From Candidatus Binatus soli (GTDB lineage: Bacteria > Desulfobacterota > Binatia > Binatales > Binataceae), in contig DLMJ01000050.1 in the NCBI GenBank assembly GCA_002479255.1, positions 8,498-72,497 of the forward strand: a stretch of DNA of 64,000 nt, written 5' to 3'. Positions 7,924 to 15,717 of the stretch are shown piece by piece. Made by a program: the position numbers and the translations under genes. Under the pieces are notes generated by a model. It had not been told where the DNA came from and made no database searches. It worked only from the letters and a program-made list of their open reading frames with translations. Each line of letters begins with the position of its first letter. The stretch's first letter is position 1.

Positions 7924-8682
7924 ATGCCAATCCGGCGCGAGTTCCCGCCGCGATCGCTCGACGCCGCCGCTCTGGCCGAGGGCCGCGTCGATCCGCATTA
8001 CACCAAGGTGCTGCTGCGGCTGCTCGCCGCGCACGCGATGGCCGAGAAGCTCACTGCGCTCGGCTATCAGCGCGCGCTCGCGACGCTCGACGATCCCGCG
8101 CTGCGGCCCACCGTCGAGAAAAATTTCGCCGAAGAAAAAAAACACGCGCGGCTTATCTACGACGCGCTCGAAGAACTCGGAGTTACCCAGCAGGCCGCCG
8201 ACCGATCGATGATTTCCGTGCTCAAGGCGCCGTCCTTCGATGCGCCCAGCTACTTCGCCGCCAAGGCCGCCGGCGAGTTCGACCTCCTGATGGGGTCGCT
8301 CAGCCTCGATACCACCTGCCTCATCATGATCGGCGAAAACTACCGGCAGTCCAGCTATGCGCCCCATGCGCGCGCCGCCGAAATAATTCTCGACGAAGAA
8401 ACCGACCATGAAATCTTCGCCTCGCGGCAGCTTGGCGACGCCGTCGAGCGCTTCGGCGTCGAGCCGGTCAATGACGCGCTGCGCCGATGGATCCCGCGCG
8501 CGGTGAATTTCTTCGGGCCGCCCGGCACCGGCTTCACCTACGATTGCATCCGCTACGGACTGAAGTCGCGCGACAACGAAGAACTGGCCGAGCTGTACGT
8601 CACGATGCTATCCCGCCGATGCGAGCAGCTAGGCCTTACGATGCCGGCGCTGACGCCCACCTACCCCCACACCCTGGCCTGA
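7924..8682 (+). CDS. Ferritin-like diiron protein related to PaaA/PaaC (phenylacetyl-CoA epoxidase family)
   Basis: A 252-residue helical protein of the phenylacetic-acid catabolic (PaaA_PaaC) family. The carboxylate-bridged diiron ligands are recognisable in two ExxH-type helices: NFAEEKKHARLI near residue 65 and LDEETDHEIFA near residue 160. A glutamate in GSLSLDTTCLIMIGENYR lies between them. Real PaaA works in a PaaABCDE complex; none of the other subunits is present here. The close linkage to two MaoC genes suggests oxidation or desaturation of an acyl-CoA, but this is inference. GGTAGC precedes the ATG. Confidence 0.7.
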   Translation: MPIRREFPPRSLDAAALAEGRVDPHYTKVLLRLLAAHAMAEKLTALGYQRALATLDDPALRPTVEKNFAEEKKHARLIYDALEELGVTQQAADRSMISVLKAPSFDAPSYFAAKAAGEFDLLMGSLSLDTTCLIMIGENYRQSSYAPHARAAEIILDEETDHEIFASRQLGDAVERFGVEPVNDALRRWIPRAVNFFGPPGTGFTYDCIRYGLKSRDNEELAELYVTMLSRRCEQLGLTMPALTPTYPHTLA

Positions 8683-8843
8683 ACCTGCCGGAGAGGCCAC
8701 CATTACTCCCGGAACGCCAGGCGAAGGCGCCGGGTAATGTTCTAATTCGGGCAGTAATATGTGTGCCCCAGAGGACGTGGCAAGATGCCCATGACGTGAC
8801 AGGGCGGATTCAGGCTGCTATGAAGGAGCATCGGAGGGGCGGA

Positions 8844-9551
8844 ATGGGCGGTGTGAACAAAGCGCAATGGCGGTTGTCGTTAGTTGACCCACCCGGCGTC
8901 GGCAATGGGAAGCCACGGCACGGCTACGAGCCGCTCGCTTCGGTCTGGCACGGGGAGGAAGATGCCGAACTCCTCGAAAAATTGATTCGTTTCTACCCGA
9001 GGAAGCGACCCCGACTAATTCTGGATGCGACCGTCAATGGTGGGCGCTTTTGGCGCGGCAGTCAGCGGCGCGTCGTGGGGCTCGACATCGAAAGAAGGCA
9101 CGAGCCAACCATCGCCGGAGATAATTCCGCGATGCCGTTCCGTCAGAACGTCTTTGATGTGATCGTTTACGATCCTCCACATATCCCCAATCAAGGCCGG
9201 GACAAGTCTAAAGACTTCAATGTGCGATTCGGCCTCGGCGGGCGATCGCCGAAAGAGTGTGACTACAGCTTCGCGCACACATATCCGTCGTTTCTTGCCG
9301 AAGCATGGCGCGTGCTGAAGCCAGAGGGTCTACTGCTCTGCAAGATCGCCGACTATGTGCACAACCACCGCTACCAGTGGGCGCACATAGATTTGATTCA
9401 GGCGGCTCGTGCAATTGGCTTTTGTCCCTGCGACTGTATCGTGAAGGTCCGCAAGGGTCCGATCGTCGATCCGAAGTGGAAGCACGCCCATCATAGCCGT
9501 CGGCAGCACTGTTACTGGCTCGTATTCAGAAAGTCTGATCGGTGTGAGTAG
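8844..9551 (+). CDS. DNA methyltransferase of type II restriction-modification system
   Basis: A 235-residue class I SAM-dependent methyltransferase. Motif I reads LDATVNGGRFW, an acidic residue follows at GLDIE, and the catalytic motif IV reads VIVYDPPHIPN, an unusual DPPH in place of DPPY or SPPY. The frame overlaps the restriction endonuclease start by 8 bases, so the pair is translationally coupled. Start at 8844 is favoured by GGAGG 7-11 bases upstream; an ATG at 8820 is the alternative. XcyI/Cfr9I-type enzymes are paired with N4-cytosine methylases of CCCGGG, so this protein probably protects the same site. The motif IV variant makes the modified base uncertain. Confidence 0.8.
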   Translation: MGGVNKAQWRLSLVDPPGVGNGKPRHGYEPLASVWHGEEDAELLEKLIRFYPRKRPRLILDATVNGGRFWRGSQRRVVGLDIERRHEPTIAGDNSAMPFRQNVFDVIVYDPPHIPNQGRDKSKDFNVRFGLGGRSPKECDYSFAHTYPSFLAEAWRVLKPEGLLLCKIADYVHNHRYQWAHIDLIQAARAIGFCPCDCIVKVRKGPIVDPKWKHAHHSRRQHCYWLVFRKSDRCE

Positions 9552-10533
9552 CAAGCTGGCAATCAAGCCTCCGTCTGCCGCACGCCAAGTCCGGTTTCAT
9601 CAACTATTGGTCGCGGCACGTAAGACATGGCTCATGGATGCGCTCAGGGACACCCTGATGCGCGTAGATCCCAACGCGCTCAAGATTCAGTTAGGCACGT
9701 ACGTGCCCGAAGAAGTCCAGCGGCTCTTGGCGGCGGCGGGCGTACGAGACGAACACGTCTTTCCGACGCCGCTAGTGCTCGAGGCCACGCCGACACTGAT
9801 TGGATACTATCGGCTCTTGCTCGGACTGCCCCAGAAGAAATTTTATGGACGCGACTCTGGCATGGGGCGGTTCAAGCGACTGGAAGCGGGGGGCGCTCTC
9901 CGACCCGCAGACAACGAGTCGCTGCCGGCATTCTGCGAAGCCATGAGCTCTGGTCTTGCGGACTTGGTTCGGCAGATGTCTCCGACGCTGACCGACCGCG
10001 ATCTTGCCGAGTTACCGCTGCTCGCCCTCGGTTCGCAGTTTCAGGGCAGCAATAACAATGCGATCGGGAAACAGGCAACTCTGGATGTCTTCCGTTCAAT
10101 CGCCGAAATCGTGAGCGACTATATCTTCGAACGGAGTGATCGCATCCTGAAAGTGCGCAATGCCTCGGGGCGCATTGTCGTAATTGCGCTTGCGAGCGAT
10201 CCCGACGTGAGCGTCCGAGAGGAATTTGGTGCCAAGAAACACAATAAAGTAGCTATGGAAATCAAGGGCGGTACGGACATCAGCAATGCCCACAATCGCG
10301 CTGGCGAAGCAGAAAAGTCGCACCAAAAGGCCAAGAACGACGGCTATCGCGATTTCTGGACGGTAATTGCCAAAAGGGGGCTCAATATGAGGAAACTCAA
10401 AGCCGAGTCGCCGACTACCAATTCGTGGTTCGACGCTGCGCATGTGCTTGGGCGGGTTGGATCGGACTGGGAAGACTTTCGCCATCGATTAGCGGAGGCC
10501 GTGGGTATCCCAACGAATCTTAAGAGGTCGTGA
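9544..10533 (+). CDS. Type II restriction endonuclease, XcyI/Cfr9I family
   Basis: A 329-residue protein matching the XcyI restriction endonuclease family. Shared landmarks are the segment TPTLIGYYRLLLG followed by QKKFY in the first third, GSQFQGSNNN near the middle, and the catalytic block EIKGGTDISNAHNRAGEAEK with SHQKAK, in which the acidic residue and the ExK form the PD-(D/E)xK metal site. Known members cut CCCGGG. Start is GTG, overlapping the methyltransferase gene. GC content is lower than in the neighbours, consistent with acquisition by transfer. No control protein gene is present. Confidence 0.85.
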   Translation: MSSKLAIKPPSAARQVRFHQLLVAARKTWLMDALRDTLMRVDPNALKIQLGTYVPEEVQRLLAAAGVRDEHVFPTPLVLEATPTLIGYYRLLLGLPQKKFYGRDSGMGRFKRLEAGGALRPADNESLPAFCEAMSSGLADLVRQMSPTLTDRDLAELPLLALGSQFQGSNNNAIGKQATLDVFRSIAEIVSDYIFERSDRILKVRNASGRIVVIALASDPDVSVREEFGAKKHNKVAMEIKGGTDISNAHNRAGEAEKSHQKAKNDGYRDFWTVIAKRGLNMRKLKAESPTTNSWFDAAHVLGRVGSDWEDFRHRLAEAVGIPTNLKRS

Positions 10534-10661
10534 CCGTATCTCACGATTGAGAATGCACCTGATGTTTTGATAGGTGCTGACGTCATCCGGCGGCGTCAAG
10601 CGCGCACAATGCCAGGCCGCGCGCGACGCGTATGCGTTCACGATCAAGCCGCGTTGTACGG

Positions 10662-10690
10662 TTGTCAACGTTGAGCCGGACGCATATACT
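10662..10690 (+). promoter_or_regulatory. Sigma-70-type promoter
   Basis: TTGTCA at 10662-10667 and TATACT at 10685-10690 are separated by exactly 17 bases. Transcription would begin near 10697 and run into a strong intrinsic terminator about 60 bases later, giving a short RNA or a leader for the methyltransferase gene at 10821. Confidence 0.65.
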
Positions 10691-10696
10691 CGCGAA

Positions 10697-10783
10697 ACCC
10701 TCAGGATGACGATCGCGGTGCGACCGCTCATCCGACACAACCCGGTCCCTTGGCGGACGAGATTTTCTCGTCCGCATTTTTTT
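10697..10783 (+). ncRNA. Candidate small RNA or attenuated 5' leader
   Basis: The stretch between the promoter and the terminator can fold. GGATG at 10704 pairs with CATCC about 25 bases later, enclosing a GCGGT-GCG-ACCGC hairpin; next comes an unpaired linker and then the terminator hairpin. No reading frame of note fills it, and I could not match it to a known riboswitch class. It could be a free small RNA of about 85 bases, or a regulated leader whose terminator is read through into the downstream methyltransferase gene. Confidence 0.45.
10753..10783 (+). terminator. Rho-independent terminator
   Basis: GCGGACGAGA at 10753-10762 pairs perfectly with TCTCGTCCGC at 10766-10775 around a TTT loop and is followed by ATTTTTTT. 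It lies 38 bases ahead of the next start codon and more than 200 bases after the restriction gene. Confidence 0.9.
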
Positions 10784-10820
10784 CAGTCGCGCGTCGGCCA
10801 GTGCGCGCAGGAGGGAAAGA

Positions 10821-11618
10821 ATGCCGCCGGAAATTCGTGAGTCTGAAGTCGCCGCGCAATGGGATCGCAATGCCGCTGTGTGGGCCGACCAGGTTCGCAA
10901 CCGCTGGGACATCTTCCGCGAGCATTGGAACAATCCCGCTTTCCTGGAATTCGCCGGCGACTTGAGCGGGAAGGCCGTGCTCGATGCCGGATGCGGCGAG
11001 GGCCACAACACGAGGATCTTCGCGCGACGCGGCGCCCGCATGACGGGGGTGGATCTGTCCGCCAAAATGATCGACTTCGCCCGCAAAGAGGAACTCCGCG
11101 AACCGCTTGGCATCCGCTACGAACGCGCTTCCTTCAGCGACTTGGCAACTTTCCGTGCAGAGTCATTCGACGCGGTCATCTCGACGATGGCGCTGATGGA
11201 CGGTCCTGATTTTCCCGGCGCGATGCGGGAAATCGCACGCGTGCTGCGCCCGGGCGGGACGCTCGCGTACAGCATTCTGCATCCATGTTTCGCGACCAAG
11301 GGGATGGGCTGGATCAAAGATGATTCGGGGCGCGCCATCAAATTCACCGTCGCGGATTACTTCAACAGCGAACCGTTTGTCGATCGCTGGAAGTTCGGCC
11401 ATGCGCCCAACGCGTCGCAGGTCGAGGACTTCGGCGTGCCGCGCTTCGATCGCACGCTTGCCGACTACATCAACTCGACCGTCTCTGCTGGTCTACGGCT
11501 CGAGGAGATTTGCGAGCCGCGCGCCCCCGAGTCCGCATGCGCGCTGTATCCAGAGGCGTTTGCCAAATTTCGCGATCACATCCCGTGGTTCCTTTACGTT
11601 CGCGCATCGAAGTCGTGA
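10821..11618 (+). CDS. Class I SAM-dependent methyltransferase
   Basis: A 265-residue Rossmann-fold methyltransferase. Motif I is LDAGCGEGHNTRIFARRG and the acidic ribose-binding residue lies in TGVDLSAKMI. Later come AVISTMALMD and VLRPGGTLAYSILHP, the usual motifs IV to VI of the Methyltransf_11 group. The start is supported by AGGAGGG 6 bases upstream. It is followed after 8 bases by a lipoprotein gene. Substrate unknown; small-molecule methylation is more likely than nucleic acid methylation. Confidence 0.8.
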   Translation: MPPEIRESEVAAQWDRNAAVWADQVRNRWDIFREHWNNPAFLEFAGDLSGKAVLDAGCGEGHNTRIFARRGARMTGVDLSAKMIDFARKEELREPLGIRYERASFSDLATFRAESFDAVISTMALMDGPDFPGAMREIARVLRPGGTLAYSILHPCFATKGMGWIKDDSGRAIKFTVADYFNSEPFVDRWKFGHAPNASQVEDFGVPRFDRTLADYINSTVSAGLRLEEICEPRAPESACALYPEAFAKFRDHIPWFLYVRASKS

Positions 11619-11626
11619 GACAAAGA

Positions 11627-12052
11627 ATGATTCGCGGCGTGGCAGGAATCCTCGCAGGTGCGGTTTGCATGATGCTCGCCGGATGTGGCGCGCAGGGCGA
11701 AGCGTATCAGCCGATGGCGATCCCCGCGTCCAGGAGCGTCATTTACATTTACCGGCCCTACAAGGTTCTCAGTTGGGAGGCGACTCCGATGATCACCTGC
11801 GGGCATGAGAGTATTGAATTGGAACCAGGCGGCTATTACGCGTTCGTCGAGGACAGCGGACCGCTGACTTGCGCGGCCGCGACCGACACAAAGACGGAGT
11901 ACAAGTTCGATGCGCACGCGGGCGAGCAATACTTCATCAAGGAGGATGTCGATCCCGTCGGGCTCGGCAGCCATGTGCGATTCAGCTTGATGAATGCCGC
12001 GGTGGCCGGCGACGAAATCAAGGGATGCAGCCGCCAGGGAATTAAGAATTGA
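11627..12052 (+). CDS. DUF2846-type lipoprotein
   Basis: A 141-residue predicted lipoprotein. The signal peptide ends in MMLAGCG with the lipobox LAGC at residues 18-21. The mature part contains SRSVIYIYRPYK and ELEPGGYYAFVEDSG, matching the DUF2846 pattern of a small beta-rich envelope domain. Its role is unknown. It lies just after the methyltransferase gene and converges on the following minus-strand gene. Confidence 0.7.
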   Translation: MIRGVAGILAGAVCMMLAGCGAQGEAYQPMAIPASRSVIYIYRPYKVLSWEATPMITCGHESIELEPGGYYAFVEDSGPLTCAAATDTKTEYKFDAHAGEQYFIKEDVDPVGLGSHVRFSLMNAAVAGDEIKGCSRQGIKN

Positions 12053-12126
12053 ATCCGGCAGCCCAGCCGCAAGAACTTTTCCGTTCCGGCCACGAGGGCT
12101 CGGGCTGGCGCCGATTGTAGCGGCGG

Positions 12127-13038
12127 CTATTTCTTCGCGAGATACGCCATCCCGATGCGGGCCGGCGTGAGATTTATTCCGAACTCATCGACCAGCGGCT
12201 TGATGTTGCACGCATTGTCGGCCGTGACGAACGTGACCGCGTCGCGCGACAGCATCGGCTTGGGCAGCTTTTCCAGCAGGCCGCCGATCGTGCGCATGAT
12301 GCCTTCCGGAATATGAAACAGCGGGCGGCGATGTCCGCTCGCGTCCATGATGATCCGCATCATCTCGTCGAACGTCATCAGATCCGGCCCGCCGATTTCG
12401 TAAGTTCCGTTGCGGCCGCGTCCCGACACCGCGAGCATCACGCACGCGGCGAGATCATCGACGAGTACCGGCTGAATTTTCTGCCGCCCGGTGCCGGGCA
12501 CGCCAAAGACCGGCGCAAAACGCAGCGCGCGGGCGAGACCGTTTACGACTTTGTCCTCCGGTCCGTACACCAGCGATGGGCGGAAGATCGTGTAGGCCAG
12601 GCCCGACTCGCGGATCGCGCGCTCGGCGCGGCCTTTGGCGCGAAAGCCGGGATGGGTGCTGTTCTCGTCGGCGGCGGCGCCGCTGATGTAGATGAATTGC
12701 TGCACGCCGGCTTGCTTCGCCGCATCGATCAGCGCGACTGTGCCGGCGTAGTCGATTCGCTCAAAGGTGAGGCCACGGCGGGGATTTTCGACCGGATAGC
12801 CATCGAACTGGATCGCATCGACAATCGTGTCCGCGCCCCGGAGCGCATCCTTGAGCGATGCGGGCTGTCCGATGTCTGCGCGAACAAACTCGATGCCGGG
12901 TAGATCGAGCCGCGCGCGCGCCGCCTCGGGATTTCGCGTGAGCACGCGAAGCCTGGTTTCGCCCGAAGCGAGCAGACGCCGCGCGATCGCGCGACCGATG
13001 AATCCCGAGCCACCCGCGAGAAGGACAGTTTTGGCCAT
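12127..13038 (-). CDS. NAD(P)-binding epimerase-like protein (complex I NDUFA9-type SDR)
   Basis: A 303-residue atypical short-chain dehydrogenase. The N-terminal dinucleotide-binding motif is LLAGGSGFIGRAIARRLL; a QFIYISGAAA segment follows, and a YGPEDKVVN segment marks the atypical SDR_a5 (NDUFA9-like) group. The usual YxxxK catalytic pair is not clear, since FRAKGRAERAI replaces it. This fits the members that bind NADPH without classic epimerase activity. Bacterial relatives have been linked to quinone or lipid metabolism. It stands alone, with a metallophosphoesterase gene upstream. Confidence 0.75.
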   Translation of the reverse strand: MAKTVLLAGGSGFIGRAIARRLLASGETRLRVLTRNPEAARARLDLPGIEFVRADIGQPASLKDALRGADTIVDAIQFDGYPVENPRRGLTFERIDYAGTVALIDAAKQAGVQQFIYISGAAADENSTHPGFRAKGRAERAIRESGLAYTIFRPSLVYGPEDKVVNGLARALRFAPVFGVPGTGRQKIQPVLVDDLAACVMLAVSGRGRNGTYEIGGPDLMTFDEMMRIIMDASGHRRPLFHIPEGIMRTIGGLLEKLPKPMLSRDAVTFVTADNACNIKPLVDEFGINLTPARIGMAYLAKK

Positions 13039-13121
13039 CAATGTCGTCGGGGCCCACGCCCCAGCGCGTTACCACCAGTTGCGCCGACGATCACGAGATC
13101 GAGCATCGCAGCCACTCCAGG

Positions 13122-14117
13122 CTAGTCGTGCTTTCGATGGGGTCGGTGAGTGACGGGGCGCGGCGTCCGGCGGCGGCGGACCCGCTTCAACGGATGCAGT
13201 TTCGCTGTCAAGTCTGATTTCTCGGCGTGCGGTACGTCGAGGAGAGGCGTCAGCGAGAAGCGCGAGACTTCCGGCGGGCAGTTGATGCGGATCCTGAGCC
13301 AAAACGTGCCCAGACCGCGATTGGTGTAAATGTAAAAGTCTTCGTAGCGGTTCAGGCCCGAGTAGAACTCTTTGCCGATGCGCAGGATCGATTTGAGCGG
13401 CGAACCATAAAACGGAATTCGCACGACACCGCCATGCGTGTGGCCGGAGAGCATCACGCCCGGCTTCAGATGGCGCGTGTACAGCGCAGTGTCGGGATTA
13501 TGCGCGAGGACGATCGTGCAGTCATCGCTGTTGACGTCGCCAAACGCGCGCGCAGGCTCCGCGCGCCGCGACCACAGATCGTCAATGCCGACGATTACGA
13601 GTTTCTCGTTGCGAATGAAGAGCCGGCGGCTGTCATTGGCGAGCACGTCGGCGCCGGCGCGCTTGAGCGCATCGGTGATCCGCTCGGCCGACGACCAATG
13701 GTCATGGTTGCCGAGGATCGCAAACAGGCTCGCCTGCGGGCGCAGATGCCTGAGCGCGTCGCGAAACGCGCCTAGATAGCGATGCATCGTGTCGGGGCCG
13801 GAAAAGTAATCACCGGTGAGAAAGATGAGGTCGGGATGCTGTTGATTGATGGCTTTGACCGCGAGCGCCAATCGTTCGAGATCCTCGTCGCGATCGACGT
13901 GGAAGTCGCTTATCTGGCATGCGACCAGTCCGCGTAAAGCGGCAGGTAATCCGCGCACCGGCAGGTCCACCTCGGACACCTGAATCGCATCGATCGTGCG
14001 CCGCCACATTCGATGCAGCGGGCGCAGCGCCAGGGGAGGCTTGGTCTTTGCACGGACGGCAGCGCCAACGGCCGGCTGGTGCGGGGGGAAGTTGTCTATG
14101 AGTTCGGCAGTGGACAT
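13122..14117 (-). CDS. Calcineurin-like metallophosphoesterase
   Basis: A 331-residue phosphoesterase of the YaeI-like group. All metal-binding blocks are visible: ISDFHVD, LTGDYFSG, LGNHDHW, LAHNPD and SGHTHGG, followed by TNRGLGT, typical of membrane-linked members acting on lipid pyrophosphates or related phosphodiesters. Unlike most YaeI proteins there is no strong N-terminal membrane helix. The neighbouring HAD phosphatase gene, 13 bases upstream on the same strand, may be co-transcribed. Confidence 0.85.
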   Translation of the reverse strand: MSTAELIDNFPPHQPAVGAAVRAKTKPPLALRPLHRMWRRTIDAIQVSEVDLPVRGLPAALRGLVACQISDFHVDRDEDLERLALAVKAINQQHPDLIFLTGDYFSGPDTMHRYLGAFRDALRHLRPQASLFAILGNHDHWSSAERITDALKRAGADVLANDSRRLFIRNEKLVIVGIDDLWSRRAEPARAFGDVNSDDCTIVLAHNPDTALYTRHLKPGVMLSGHTHGGVVRIPFYGSPLKSILRIGKEFYSGLNRYEDFYIYTNRGLGTFWLRIRINCPPEVSRFSLTPLLDVPHAEKSDLTAKLHPLKRVRRRRTPRPVTHRPHRKHD

Positions 14118-14130
14118 CGAATCATCGATA

Positions 14131-14835
14131 CTAGAATACTTCGACCAGGCGGCGGAAGGAGGTTAGTTCGATAATCCTGTCGCCGGCATCGTTGATTTCT
14201 TCGTGCTCGAGGTCCCAGGTATGCGGATGCGGTATGAAAACGGCGCGCAGACCGGCCGCGACCGCGGGATTGATGTCCGAGCGCGGACTGTTTCCAATCA
14301 TAAAAGTCAGCGACGGATCGAGGTCCGCGTCGCGTACCAGGCGGCGATAGGCGTCGACGTCCTTCTCGCGCGGGGTCTCGACGCGATCAAAAAGCGGGCC
14401 GAGACCGGAACGCGCGAGCTTGTGCAACTGTTCGTCGCGCTGGCCCTTGGTGAACATCAGGAGGCGGTGACGCTGCGAAAGCTCCTGAAGGGTGGGCTCG
14501 ACGCCGGGCAGCAATGCGCAGTCGCGGTCGAGCAGATGCGCGCCGATTTGCTCGATCTCGTCGCGCAATCCGTCGTGGCCTGCGGGCGCTAGTTCAGCAG
14601 CCGCCTGATGCAGCGCTATCACGTAAGGACGGCGGCCGTAGCCATGCGTTTTGATAAGCCGGAATTCGGCGCGGCGCACCGCAGCGTGAATCTCTACGCG
14701 AGAGATGCCGAGGACGGCGTCACCGACGGCCGCAGCGAAGAAATCGAACGCCTCGAGAAAATGGATATTGGAATCCCAGAGCGTGTCGTCGGCGTCGAAT
14801 ACGAGATTCAAAGACTCAGTCGGAGAAGAGGGCAT
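14131..14835 (-). CDS. HAD-superfamily hydrolase
   Basis: A 234-residue haloacid dehalogenase-type phosphatase. The nucleophile motif I is VFDADDTLWDS (the aspartates of DADDT), motif II is LMFTKGQ with Thr, the motif III lysine lies near TPREKDVDAY, and motif IV is MIGNSPRSDI. A four-helix cap sits between motifs I and II. It probably acts on a small phosphorylated metabolite. It lies between the phosphoesterase and the ABC importer genes, all on the minus strand. Confidence 0.85.
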   Translation of the reverse strand: MPSSPTESLNLVFDADDTLWDSNIHFLEAFDFFAAAVGDAVLGISRVEIHAAVRRAEFRLIKTHGYGRRPYVIALHQAAAELAPAGHDGLRDEIEQIGAHLLDRDCALLPGVEPTLQELSQRHRLLMFTKGQRDEQLHKLARSGLGPLFDRVETPREKDVDAYRRLVRDADLDPSLTFMIGNSPRSDINPAVAAGLRAVFIPHPHTWDLEHEEINDAGDRIIELTSFRRLVEVF

Positions 14836-14898
14836 CTATGTACAGCGTACCGGCGCGCGCTTGAGCGGGCAAATGGCTAATCGCCCGCGCCGAACAAG

Positions 14899-15717
14899 CT
14901 ATGCGCGGGCGTTGGGAAGTGCGGCGGGCAGAATTATGAGCGCACCCGTCGAGGGATTGCGCCCGACGTACACGTCGGTCTCGTACACGCGCCGCAGATT
15001 CTCCGCCGTCAGAACTTCCGCGGGAGTTCCATATGCGACGGCAGCGCCATCGGCGAGCAGCAGCACGCGATCGGCATAGAGCGCGGCGGCATTGAGATCG
15101 TGAAGCGTCGCAACTACGGCCATGCCGCGCTCGGTGCACAGCTCGCGAAAGCGCGCGAAAATTTCGGCGACGTGCTTCAGATCCAGAAATGCGGTCGGCT
15201 CGTCGAGCAGTGCAATCTTCGGCTCCTGTGCGAGCGCGCGGGCCAGAAACACGCGCTTGCGTTCGCCGCCGGACAGTTCCTGAACGTAGCGGGCCGCAAG
15301 ATCGAGCAGGTCGAAGCGGTCGAGCGCCGCTGATGCGATTTCCAAATCGTGGGGGCTCTCGAAGCGGAAGGCGCCGAGATGCGGCGCGCGTCCCATCAGC
15401 GCGATTTCCAGCACCGTGAAGCGAAATGCGACCGCGTTTTCCTGGCCAACCGACGCAACAGTGCGTGCGAATTCCCGGCGATCGATCGAATCGAGCGGGC
15501 GGCCGAAGAGTTCGACGCTTCCCGCACCCGGCTTCATCGAGCCGCCGAGCACCTTGAGCAGCGTGGACTTGCCGGCCCCGTTTGGACCGACGATGGCGAG
15601 CATTTCGCCGGCCGCCACTTCGATCGAGACGCCATGCAGCACGGGCACGCCGGGATATCCCGCGTGAATCGCGCTCGCACGCATAGCGGTGACGGTGTCG
15701 CGCGATGTCGTCGTCAT
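14899..15717 (-). CDS. ABC transporter ATP-binding protein (BtuD/FecE type)
   Basis: A 272-residue ATPase of the iron-siderophore/cobalamin/heme importer group. The Walker A is VGPNGAGKSTLL, the Q-loop lies in VGQENAVAF, the signature is ELSGGERKRV, the Walker B is IALLDEPTAFLD and the H-loop is ATLHDLN. Its start ATG overlaps the stop of the permease gene (ATGA), so the pair is translationally coupled. It energises the importer formed with the two genes upstream. Confidence 0.9.
   Translation of the reverse strand: MTTTSRDTVTAMRASAIHAGYPGVPVLHGVSIEVAAGEMLAIVGPNGAGKSTLLKVLGGSMKPGAGSVELFGRPLDSIDRREFARTVASVGQENAVAFRFTVLEIALMGRAPHLGAFRFESPHDLEIASAALDRFDLLDLAARYVQELSGGERKRVFLARALAQEPKIALLDEPTAFLDLKHVAEIFARFRELCTERGMAVVATLHDLNAAALYADRVLLLADGAAVAYGTPAEVLTAENLRRVYETDVYVGRNPSTGALIILPAALPNARA

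Noticed and set aside
10574..10840. 88-residue frame across the small RNA region
   Set aside because: It runs through the terminator hairpin and the ribosome site of the next gene and has no family pattern.
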